Assembly: GCA_021841985.1 (NCBI GenBank)
Contig: JAKCCP010000009.1
Location: 1 to 27,794, forward strand
From: Pseudomonadota bacterium
GTDB taxonomy: Bacteria; Pseudomonadota; Alphaproteobacteria; Acetobacterales; Acetobacteraceae
Reading direction: 5' to 3'
Length of the DNA: 27,794 nt
Part shown: positions 21,245 through 27,794 of the stretch, piece after piece
Layout of the letters: the number at the start of each line of letters is the position of its first letter
How positions within the stretch are numbered: the first letter of the stretch is position 1
Position numbers and translations under genes: made by a program
Notes under the pieces: model-generated
What the model was told of the DNA's origin: nothing
Database searches by the model: none
What the model saw: the letters and a program-made list of their open reading frames with translations, nothing else

Positions 21245-21897
21245 GGCGCCGGGAGGATTTGCTGCGCGTCCATCACCCGGCCATAGGGGGTGACCAGCCC
21301 GATCCCGCTCGCTGACAGTGTCGCACCCGGCGTCAGGGCGCCGGCCATGCTGGCGGCCTCGGGCGGCGGCAGATGGATCTGCGTGCCGTCCTCCAGCATC
21401 GCACCATTGAGATCGCCGCGCGGCCCATAAAGCGCCATGCGCACTCGCCCCTCTGCCGTCATCGGCTGCGCTGGCCCGGGAAACGGCGGAAAGGGCGCGA
21501 GGCCAGGGCCGGGCGGGCCGGTATCGACCACGGTCTGGCCGGTCGCGGCATCGCTGATCGCAACCGCTTGCACCACCGGCACGGCATAAGCGCGCAGGCC
21601 GCGGATCGAGACCTGATCGCCGATCCTGACGCTGCGGAGCAGCGCCGGGCCGAGATGGGGCGGCGTATGCACTTCGGTGCCATCGGCGAGGATGACACCA
21701 TCGACATCGCCGCGCGGGGTGAGGCTGAAGGCCATTACCTGGCCGGAGATTTGCGGCCATTGTCCCGGATCCGTCCCCGGCGCAAGCCCGGGAGGTGGCA
21801 ATGGCGCCAAGTCGGGGGAGGGTGGTTGGGCGTCAGCGGCGCCGAGGCCGAGCAGCAGGCCGGTTGCAAGCAAAACGCCGAGGCGTGATCGAGGCAT
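21235..21897 (-). CDS. Secreted two-repeat protein of unknown function, sigma-54 promoter in front
   Basis: A 220-residue protein with a signal peptide MPRSRLGVLLATGLLLGLGA, cleaved near ADA-QP (residue 23). A Pro-rich linker follows, then two related units: PRGDVDGVILADGTEVHTPP (61-80) through SIRG at 100, and PRGDLNGAMLEDGTQIHLPP (159-178) through ASGI near 199. Each looks like a small beta-barrel or OB-like repeat (DUF5666-like), joined by a second Pro/Gly linker. No cysteines are present. ATG 21897 has AGAGGAGAG upstream. It follows the NtrC-type regulator after 102 bases that include a -24/-12 promoter, so it is probably that regulator's target. It resembles the logic of the ZraSR-ZraP circuit, though it is not homologous to ZraP. 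Confidence 0.8.
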   Translation of the reverse strand: MPRSRLGVLLATGLLLGLGAADAQPPSPDLAPLPPPGLAPGTDPGQWPQISGQVMAFSLTPRGDVDGVILADGTEVHTPPHLGPALLRSVRIGDQVSIRGLRAYAVPVVQAVAISDAATGQTVVDTGPPGPGLAPFPPFPGPAQPMTAEGRVRMALYGPRGDLNGAMLEDGTQIHLPPPEAASMAGALTPGATLSASGIGLVTPYGRVMDAQQILPAPRP

Positions 21898-21952
21898 CTC
21901 ATCTCTCCTCTGACTGGGACTTGGCGGCGCCAAGCCCGACGGTGAGCTGATT

Positions 21953-21969
21953 TGCAACCGGCGGGCCAA
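21953..21969 (-). promoter_or_regulatory. Sigma-54 (-24/-12) promoter
   Basis: On the minus strand TTGGCCCGCCGGTTGCA has the invariant GG and GC with the required ten bases between them, and differs from the TTGGCACG-N4-TTGCA consensus by only one base. Transcription would start near 21942, some 45 bases before the ATG of the secreted protein. The adjacent gene encodes a sigma-54 activator. Confidence 0.72.
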
Positions 21970-21983
21970 ATTCATGCTATTGA

Positions 21984-22002
21984 TAAAAATGAGATATTTT
22001 TA
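21984..22002. promoter_or_regulatory. AT-rich inverted repeat at the end of the regulator gene
   Basis: TAAAAATATCTCATTTTTA on the minus strand: perfect 7-bp arms with a 5-base centre, beginning at the TAA stop of the regulator gene. It lies about 50 bases upstream of the predicted sigma-54 start. It could be an activator or IHF-type site, or a weak terminator for the regulator transcript. It stands out in otherwise GC-rich DNA. Confidence 0.5.
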
Positions 22003-23403
22003 AGGGCAGGGCGAAGAATCATCCGCTGATCGGTCATCCTTTGTCCGTTTATCGGACATTTCGGCGCCCCGTGCCACAGTCTCGCCGAGGCCATAGCGGC
22101 GCAGTTTGACGTAAAGCAGCTGGCGATGAATGCCGAGACGGCGCGCCGCCTCGACGCGGTTGTGGTTCGTCGCAGCCAGCGCGTTCTGGATCATTGCCGC
22201 CTCCAGCCGGGCGATGGCGCCGGGGAGGTCGGTGCCCGCGGCGATGCTTTCGGAGAGCTGGTCCTTGCCGCCGGCTTCGTGGGGCGTGTCAAGAAAATCG
22301 AGGGTGGCGGCCGGGATCACCGGCCCCGGGGTCAACACCGCCGCCCGCTCCAGGGCGTTGCGCAATTCACGCACATTGCCGGGCCAGGGATGGGCGAGCA
22401 AACGCGCCGCCGCCGCCGGCTCCAGCTGCTTGCCGCCGCCGCTACGGGCGAGAAAATGCTCGGCCAGCGGCACGATATCGGCGAGCCGCTCGCGGAGCGG
22501 CGGCAAGGCGATCGGCACGACGCCGATGCGGTAATAGAGATCCTCGCGAAACCGCCCTTGCGTGATCTCGGCGCGGAGATCGCGGTGGGTCGCAGCGAGG
22601 ATACGAACGTCGAGCGGCGTCGCACGTCCGCCGAGCGGTGTTGCTTCGCGGGTTTCCAGCACCCGCAACAGCTTGGCTTGCAATAGCGGCGCCATGTCGC
22701 CGATTTCATCGAGCAGAATGGTGCCGCCTTGAGCGGCGCGAAACGCGCCCTCGCGGTCGGCGTGGGCGCCGGTGAAGGCGCCGCGGACATGGCCGAACAA
22801 CTCGCTTTCGAGCAATTCGGCGGGGATCGCGGCGCAGTTGATGGCGATGAACGGAAATCGGCCGCGCCGGCCATGGCGGTGGATCGCGCGCGCGACGACC
22901 TCCTTGCCGGTTCCGGTCTCGCCGGTGATCAGCACCGTCGTCTCCTGATCGGCGAGCCGGCCGATGGTCTTCTGCACCTCGCGCATCGCCGCGCTGGCGC
23001 CGATGAACTCTTCCACCGCCGGCGCCGGCGCCGGGGCTGGCGCCGTGATCGCGAGCATGCGGGCAAGCAAGGCAGCGAGATCGGCGCGGCCGACCGGTTT
23101 GGCGAGATGATCGACGGCGCCAAGCCGCATCGCCTCGATGGTATTGGCGCTGGTCGGGACGGCGGTGAGCACGGCAACCGGCGGCGGCGCCGGCCGCGCG
23201 CGGATGCGGCGCAGCACCTCGATCCCGTCCATCCCCGGCATGCGGAGATCGAGCAGCACCGCCGCGCAGTGTTCGGCCGCCAAAATCGCCAGCGCCTCCT
23301 CGCCGGTTGCGGCCAGCCGCGGCTCATGGCCAAGATCGCGCATCGTCTCGGCGAGGCTCTCGCGCAAGCCGGCATCGTCATCGACGATCAGGATGAGGGC
23401 CAT
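22000..23403 (-). CDS. NtrC-family sigma-54-dependent response regulator
   Basis: A 467-residue activator with the full three-domain plan. The receiver domain (1-120) has the acidic pocket DDD (8-10), phosphoacceptor Asp52 in LLDLRMPGMDG, Thr80 and Lys102. The AAA+ domain has Walker A GETGTGKE (161-168), the sigma-54-contacting GAFTGA loop (208-214) and Walker B TILLDEIGD (228-236). The C-terminal Fis-type HTH is NHNRVEAARRLGIHRQLLYV. The intact GAFTGA means it should drive sigma-54 RNA polymerase. It overlaps the kinase gene by 16 bases. The subfamily resembles ZraR/HydG or AtoC; the signal is unknown. Confidence 0.95.
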   Translation of the reverse strand: MALILIVDDDAGLRESLAETMRDLGHEPRLAATGEEALAILAAEHCAAVLLDLRMPGMDGIEVLRRIRARPAPPPVAVLTAVPTSANTIEAMRLGAVDHLAKPVGRADLAALLARMLAITAPAPAPAPAVEEFIGASAAMREVQKTIGRLADQETTVLITGETGTGKEVVARAIHRHGRRGRFPFIAINCAAIPAELLESELFGHVRGAFTGAHADREGAFRAAQGGTILLDEIGDMAPLLQAKLLRVLETREATPLGGRATPLDVRILAATHRDLRAEITQGRFREDLYYRIGVVPIALPPLRERLADIVPLAEHFLARSGGGKQLEPAAAARLLAHPWPGNVRELRNALERAAVLTPGPVIPAATLDFLDTPHEAGGKDQLSESIAAGTDLPGAIARLEAAMIQNALAATNHNRVEAARRLGIHRQLLYVKLRRYGLGETVARGAEMSDKRTKDDRSADDSSPCP

Positions 23404-24938
23404 GATCCAGGATCCTGCCAGGCGAGGACGAGCGCGAAGACCGCCCCGCTGCGGGTTTCCCCGACATCTATATACCCTCCAGGGTCGAGGAGGTGGAGCG
23501 ATCCGGCTTGCGCCGCCGCCATCTCACGGGCGATGGCGAGGCCGAGGCCGGTGCCGTCGGGGCGGCCGGTGACGAAGGGCTCGAAAAGCCGGGCGCGGAG
23601 ATCCTCGGCAATGCCGGGCCCGGTATCGGCAATGCGGATGACGAGGGTTCCCCCCTCCCGATCGGCCCGCAAGCTGACCTTCCCACCCGGCGGCGTGTGG
23701 CGGAGGGCATTGTCGATGAGCGCCGCCAAAGCCCGCCGGGTCAGCGCCGGATCGAACACCGCCGTCAGCGCCGGCCCTTGATGCGAAAGACGCACGCCTG
23801 CGCGCGCGGCAAGGTCGCCATGCTCGGCGACCAGGGCGGCCAGCAGACGAGGGACATCGACCGGCTCGGGGCGCGGCGTTGGCCGCTGCGTGAGGCTGAG
23901 GATTTCGCCGACGAGATGATCGAGCCGGGCAATTTGGACGAGGATCGCGGCCAGCGCCTGCCGTGCCCGCGCGGTCTCTGGCGCCGGCGCGGCGGCGAGC
24001 GCGTTTTCCGCCTTGAGACGCATCGCCGCTAGTGGATTGCGGATTTCATGGGCGATACCGGCCGCGACCCGCCCCAAGGCCGCCAGACGTTCGGCTTCGG
24101 CGGCCTTGCGGGTGAGCGTCTCCGCCTCTCGTCGGGCCTGCGCGAGGCGGTCGCTAGCCTCGTTGAGGGCGGCGAGAATGCGGTCGAGATCGCGTTCGCC
24201 GGTGGCCGGCAGCGCTGGCAGATCGGCGAGGTCATGGGCACGCAGGGCGGCCTCGATGGCGCCGATATGCCGCCCCCAGCCGCGCGCCAGCCGCCAGAGC
24301 CAGAGCGAGAGCAGCAGAACCAGCACCAGCAGCGCGGCGAGCGCGGCCTGCAGCCGGCTGACCGCCGGGTTCGCCTCCACCCGGGTCATCACCCAGACGC
24401 TCGCCCCCGGGATCGCCGCGGCGGCGGTCAGCGGGCGGGCATAGAGCAAAAGGGTCTGCCGCTTGCCGCGCTCTCGCCGGGCAACCGGCGCCCGCTCTTG
24501 CCGCGCCTCGGCGTTGATCGCCGCGATGGTGGCGCTTTCTGCCGCCGGGAGATCGCTCTTGACGCCGCTTCCCTCATAGGTCGGGAAAGCATAAGCGAGC
24601 GAGCCGCGCTGTTCCTGCCAGATCCCACCCTCGACCCCCTCGACCCCGGCGAGCGCGGCGCGCACCACCGTGCCGAGCCCGTGCACGAAGTGCGCGTCCT
24701 CGGGCGCCCGGGCTAGTCCCGCGGTATAGGAATCATAGGCTCCGGCGAGGCGTTCGGCGGCGCGCGCCAGCGTGACCTCGGCCTCGGCGGTGCGGGCGGC
24801 GGTGGAGGCGCGGTCGAGGGCGAGGATCAGCGCCGCGACCACCACCGCCGCTGCCAGCGACAGCAGCCACAGCAACACCAGCCGCGCCCGCAGCGAACGC
24901 ACCCCGCCCATCAGGCGTTGCGCCACCACCCCGCCCAT
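23388..24938 (-). CDS. Membrane sensor histidine kinase
   Basis: A 516-residue kinase partnered with the regulator it overlaps. TM1 spans about 19-41; a periplasmic sensor domain of some 155 residues follows (no recognised fold; it includes YDSYTAGLARAPEDAHFVHG and the VEGGIWQEQRGSLAYAFPTY segment); TM2 spans about 197-216. Then comes a linker/HAMP-like helix, the H-box GIAHEIRNPLAAMRL with His297, the N-box LIDNALRHTPPGG (Asn410), and ATP-lid boxes ADTGPGIAED and GTGLGLAIA. It should sense an envelope or external signal and phosphorylate the NtrC-type regulator. ATG 24938 is preceded by GGTGAG. It follows the dehydrogenase gene after 38 bases on the same strand. Confidence 0.93.
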   Translation of the reverse strand: MGGVVAQRLMGGVRSLRARLVLLWLLSLAAAVVVAALILALDRASTAARTAEAEVTLARAAERLAGAYDSYTAGLARAPEDAHFVHGLGTVVRAALAGVEGVEGGIWQEQRGSLAYAFPTYEGSGVKSDLPAAESATIAAINAEARQERAPVARRERGKRQTLLLYARPLTAAAAIPGASVWVMTRVEANPAVSRLQAALAALLVLVLLLSLWLWRLARGWGRHIGAIEAALRAHDLADLPALPATGERDLDRILAALNEASDRLAQARREAETLTRKAAEAERLAALGRVAAGIAHEIRNPLAAMRLKAENALAAAPAPETARARQALAAILVQIARLDHLVGEILSLTQRPTPRPEPVDVPRLLAALVAEHGDLAARAGVRLSHQGPALTAVFDPALTRRALAALIDNALRHTPPGGKVSLRADREGGTLVIRIADTGPGIAEDLRARLFEPFVTGRPDGTGLGLAIAREMAAAQAGSLHLLDPGGYIDVGETRSGAVFALVLAWQDPGSWPSS

Positions 24939-24976
24939 GTCTCACCAGCCCGCTGGGTGGCGCGCAGCGTTGGCGT

Positions 24977-25651
24977 CTACCAGGGAAGCACGTCTCCCTG
25001 ATAATCGAGATAGGCAACACCGCCCTTGCCGTGATGGCGGGTGATGGTCGCGGCGAGGCCCTTGGTGCTGGTCTCGACATCGAGCGGCGCCCGCGGGCCT
25101 CCCATATCGGTCCGCACCCAGCCGGGGTGAAGCAGCAGGATGGTGCGGGTCTTGTTCTCGGGGTGGGTGGCGAAGCATCGGACCGCCATGTTGAGCGCCG
25201 TCTTGCTCACGCGGTACAGCTCGGAGCCGCCCTCGCAGCGCGCGATGCTGCCGAGGATCGAGGTCATGAAGCCGATCGTCCCGCTGGGTTGCACCAGTGG
25301 CGCCAGCGCCTCGGCGGCGCGTACCGGGTTGATCGCGTTGGTGAACAAGAGCCGCGTGATCTCGGCGTCCGCCACCGCCGCGAGCGGCTTTGCCGGATCG
25401 GTCGAAACCCCGGCATTGAGGAACAAAAGATCGAATTTCTTCCCGCCCAGCCGCGCCGCCAGCGCCTTGACCTCCGCCGGGTGGTCGATATCGACGGTTT
25501 CCACCGCGAGGCCCGGGTTTTTCTGCTGCAATTCGGCGAGTTCCGGCGCTTCGGCCCGTTTGGTCGCGACCACCTCCCAGCCCCCGGCCAGCAACTGGCG
25601 GGTGAGGCCGAGGCCGAGGCCGCGCGAAGCGCCGATAATGAGGGCTTTCAT
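24977..25651 (-). CDS. Short-chain dehydrogenase/reductase (SDR)
   Basis: A 224-residue NAD(P)-dependent oxidoreductase. Seen: cofactor-binding GASRGLGLG (7-15), NAG (79-81), catalytic Ser131 and the YxxxK pair Tyr146/Lys150. The short length and LLHPGWVRTDMGG after the active site fit the 'C-factor/sniffer' SDR subgroup. Substrate unknown. Its ATG 25651 overlaps the phosphoesterase stop (ATGA) and is preceded by GGAGAAG at the end of that gene, so translation is coupled. Its position between a secreted hydrolase and a two-component system gives no clear functional hint. Confidence 0.9.
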   Translation of the reverse strand: MKALIIGASRGLGLGLTRQLLAGGWEVVATKRAEAPELAELQQKNPGLAVETVDIDHPAEVKALAARLGGKKFDLLFLNAGVSTDPAKPLAAVADAEITRLLFTNAINPVRAAEALAPLVQPSGTIGFMTSILGSIARCEGGSELYRVSKTALNMAVRCFATHPENKTRTILLLHPGWVRTDMGGPRAPLDVETSTKGLAATITRHHGKGGVAYLDYQGDVLPW

Positions 25652-27597
25652 GGCTCTTCTCCCGTGGGGTTGGTTGCCGGACGCGGATTGAAACCCACGG
25701 GCGGGGAATTGTCGATGCCACGCGCGAGATCGACCGGGACAACACCGATCGCCTGACACCCGTGCCCGCCGTAAAGTGGCAGCCTAGCGAGGATCTCGGG
25801 CGGCGTCAGGGCGTACTCGGGTGGCAGCGGCGGCGTCGTGCCGGCAAGCCGGCCGGGGTCGAAGGCGCTCAACAAATCGCCCTCATTGGGTACCGCCGCA
25901 TCCTTGGGGCCGAGCCAGTCCTGGCCGAGCCGTGCCCGCCCCGCCGCGCGCGCCGCCGCTTCCTCGGGAAGCGTCGCGAGCGGGGGCAGGCGGTAGAGAT
26001 GGTCGAGGAATTTGATCACCTCGTTGTGATCACCCTCTTCGTGCGAGATGACATGGGCGCGGGCATAGGGCGAGATCACGATCAGCGGAATGCGCGGCCC
26101 GCGCGCCAGTGCCTTGCCGTCGGGGCCGGTTTCGAGCCGGCGCGGTGGCACATGGTCATAGGCGCCGCCACCCTCATCGAAGGTGATGATGATCGCGCTT
26201 TCCGCCCAATAGGGGCTCTCGGCGATGGCATTGACCTCGCGCCCGAGCAAGGCCTCGCTAATTTCGGAATCGGAATAGCCGGGGTGGTCGTCATCGCCCT
26301 GGAATTTTTTTCGCACGGCCGGATCGGGGTCGGCGGGGAGCAGGCCGGCGATGTTGCGAAAGCCGCCACGAATGTAGAAGACGCCGCCCGCTCGGGGCAG
26401 GCGCTTTGCCTCGAGATCGGCGAAAAAATCGCCGAGTCCGTGCAGGTGCGCCGCCATTTCCGGGTTGTTGGCGACATAGCCGAAATATTGCGCCGCGTTA
26501 TGGTGCCAGACATAGGAGAGATGCGAGCCCCCCGCCGGCGCATCGGCCGGGTCGGAGGGCTCGTGATCGTAGCCTTCCTGATACCACCCCCAGGCAAGCG
26601 GCGCCCGCCCGGAAGCGGCGATCGCCGGGATATCGCCGGTGATATCGGCGAGATCGCCGCCGGGGTCGCGATCCGAATTGACCAGCGCGGGCAGGTTTTC
26701 CCCCGCGAATGTCAGCGGCAGGCTGGCATAGGTCTGATTGATCTGGGAGGCCGTCTTATAGCGCGGATTGCCCGGCGTGTTGCTCATCTGATCGGCGCCT
26801 GAGCCCCAGAAGGGCGGCGGGTTGGCCACCATCGGCTCGCCCCGGCTGGCATAGGAGCCACCCGCCGAGGAGGCGGCGAGCGCGGCCTGGTCGGGATGTT
26901 TCAGCCATTGCGTCTCGCCGCTCTGGCCGGCGATCAGCGCGATGGCGTTGGGCGCCGAGGGGGCGATGGTGTGTTGGAAAAACGCATCGAACAGCACGAA
27001 GCGGCTGGCGTAATTCCAGAGGAGCGGGATGGTGTCGCAATCGATATGGGCCATTGGCAGCGCGCCATGCTGGAAGGCGTGGCGCGAGGGTTTTTCCCCC
27101 GGCTTGACGTATTTCATCTCCTCGGCGAGCGCGAAGCGGTCCATCGCGGCGCTTCCTTCCGAGATGTGCATTTTCTCCACCAATATCGGGTGGCTGTGGT
27201 CCATGTCGTCGAGATCGGCGGCGAAATCAGCCGGGCCGAGGCGGAAGGGGTGGATCGTCGCCATGCCGCCGTCCGGCTTGACGATCGGCTGGAAAAAACC
27301 CGGCGTCATCGCGGCGGGCGCCGAATAGAGCCCGCGCGCGCCGGGAAAACCGCCGAAATAGGCGTCGAAGGAGCGGTTTTCCTGATAAAGGATAAAAACG
27401 TATTTTATCCGCGCCCGCAGCGCCTCGGCCGCAACCGTTGCGCTCGTCGGGCTCGTGAGATAGGGGCGGATGGCCGGCGCCGGGTCGGGCTGTGGCACGA
27501 GCAGCGCCGGCGGCTCGGCCGCGGCCGAGGCGGCATGGCCAGAGACGAGCGCGGCAAACGCCAGGGAGAGGGAAAAAATCGCGTCACGCACGGGCAT
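25648..27597 (-). CDS. Secreted phosphoesterase family protein (AcpA / phospholipase C-like, PF04185)
   Basis: A 649-residue alkaline-phosphatase-fold phosphoesterase. A Sec signal peptide (MPVRDAIFSLSLAFAALVSG, cleavage near ASA at residue 25) indicates export; there is no twin-arginine. Seen: FILYQENRSFDAYFG (68-82), which carries the family's metal-binding E-N; MDHSHPILVEKM; a metal-site ITFDEGGGAYDHVPP; and IPLIVISPYARAHVISH near the C-terminus with conserved Asp/His ligands. Members hydrolyse phosphomonoesters or phospholipid head groups. ATG 27597 has a ribosome site too close to it; GTG 27591, with GAGGA five bases upstream, may be the real start. It heads a probable operon with the SDR and the two-component system. 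Confidence 0.9.
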   Translation of the reverse strand: MPVRDAIFSLSLAFAALVSGHAASAAAEPPALLVPQPDPAPAIRPYLTSPTSATVAAEALRARIKYVFILYQENRSFDAYFGGFPGARGLYSAPAAMTPGFFQPIVKPDGGMATIHPFRLGPADFAADLDDMDHSHPILVEKMHISEGSAAMDRFALAEEMKYVKPGEKPSRHAFQHGALPMAHIDCDTIPLLWNYASRFVLFDAFFQHTIAPSAPNAIALIAGQSGETQWLKHPDQAALAASSAGGSYASRGEPMVANPPPFWGSGADQMSNTPGNPRYKTASQINQTYASLPLTFAGENLPALVNSDRDPGGDLADITGDIPAIAASGRAPLAWGWYQEGYDHEPSDPADAPAGGSHLSYVWHHNAAQYFGYVANNPEMAAHLHGLGDFFADLEAKRLPRAGGVFYIRGGFRNIAGLLPADPDPAVRKKFQGDDDHPGYSDSEISEALLGREVNAIAESPYWAESAIIITFDEGGGAYDHVPPRRLETGPDGKALARGPRIPLIVISPYARAHVISHEEGDHNEVIKFLDHLYRLPPLATLPEEAAARAAGRARLGQDWLGPKDAAVPNEGDLLSAFDPGRLAGTTPPLPPEYALTPPEILARLPLYGGHGCQAIGVVPVDLARGIDNSPPVGFNPRPATNPTGEEP

Positions 27598-27699
27598 CCT
27601 CGCTGCATGGGCCGGCTCTGCATGGTCCAGAACCGGGGGGCCATGCTAGCCGCTGGGGGCGGCGAGCACACATGAAACTATCGTGTCACGTGGCGCCGC
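27598..27699. other. Intergenic, promoter region of the phosphoesterase operon
   Basis: About 100 bases between the pentapeptide-repeat gene and the phosphoesterase gene on the minus strand. I could not identify a clear promoter or terminator. Confidence 0.4.
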
Positions 27700-27794
27700 T
27701 CAGCGCGGCGCCGCGAGGCCGCGCGCATTCGTCAGCGTCGCGGCCTCGAAATCGGCGCCGCGCGTATCGGCGCCGGAAAAATCGGCGCCATTCA
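27700..27794 (-). CDS. Pentapeptide-repeat protein, C-terminal end (5' part beyond window)
   Basis: The minus strand enters the window in an open frame and reads NGADFSGADTRGADF, then EAATLTNARGLAAPR and a TGA stop at 27700-27702. The A(D/N)F-x-x pentapeptide pattern is seen three to four times, enough to assign the right-handed beta-helix family even from 31 residues. Nothing can be said about the rest of the protein or its function. Confidence 0.75.
   Translation of the reverse strand, partial: NGADFSGADTRGADFEAATLTNARGLAAPR

Noticed and set aside
1..27794. tRNA, rRNA, CRISPR arrays, intact insertion sequences, integrases
   Set aside because: I looked for cloverleaf-like arms with CCA ends, regular spacer-repeat arrays and transposase or recombinase motifs and saw none.

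Overview
The window looks like chromosomal DNA of a GC-rich alphaproteobacterium, most likely in or near the Acetobacteraceae. The evidence is the strong G/C bias in third codon positions, the alphaproteobacterial gene order tsaE-amgK-murU-addB-addA, a PHA phasin, a WalW-like deacetylase and a small alphaproteobacterial-type basic protein. The taxonomic call is inference from gene content and style, not from a marker gene.

Layout, left to right. (1) 1-6520, minus strand: tsaE (tRNA t6A synthesis), amgK and murU (MurNAc recycling to UDP-MurNAc), addB and addA (double-strand-break repair; addA runs off the left edge). The genes are packed with short gaps or 4-base overlaps. (2) 6620-9830, plus strand: a thioredoxin-reductase-like ferredoxin/flavodoxin-NADP reductase, an AMP-forming acyl-CoA ligase and a secreted YbhB/PEBP-type protein. 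(3) 9753-13355: a small basic protein and a phasin on the minus strand, a roughly 480-base divergent intergenic region with PhaR-like palindromes, then a D,D-carboxypeptidase and a DUF2189 membrane protein on the plus strand. (4) 13606-18865, minus strand: a tight five-gene cell-surface glycan operon (polysaccharide deacetylase, glycosyltransferase, YdcF/DUF218, FemAB/GNAT-like acyltransferase, glycosyltransferase). G-quadruplex-capable tracts lie around its 5' end. (5) 19115-21244: an accessory patch with an arsenic module (ArsR with a C-terminal Cys-Cys pair, then ArsM), an intact small ABM-domain monooxygenase, and two gene remnants: a multiply frameshifted zinc alcohol dehydrogenase and a truncated MFS transporter. 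(6) 21235-27597, minus strand: a secreted phosphoesterase, a short-chain dehydrogenase, a sensor histidine kinase, an NtrC-type sigma-54 activator and a secreted two-repeat protein. A near-consensus -24/-12 sigma-54 promoter stands in front of that last gene. (7) The right edge holds the C-terminal end of a pentapeptide-repeat protein.

The most interesting points are as follows. The two-component system sits directly upstream of a sigma-54 promoter driving a secreted protein of unknown function, which looks like a self-contained envelope-sensing circuit. The arsR promoter appears to have its operator over the -10 and almost no 5' leader. The arsenic patch is bordered by decayed genes, which suggests insertion or deletion events. 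No tRNA, rRNA, CRISPR array, intact insertion sequence or integrase was seen. Very long open frames antisense to the real genes are a by-product of the high GC content and were not annotated.
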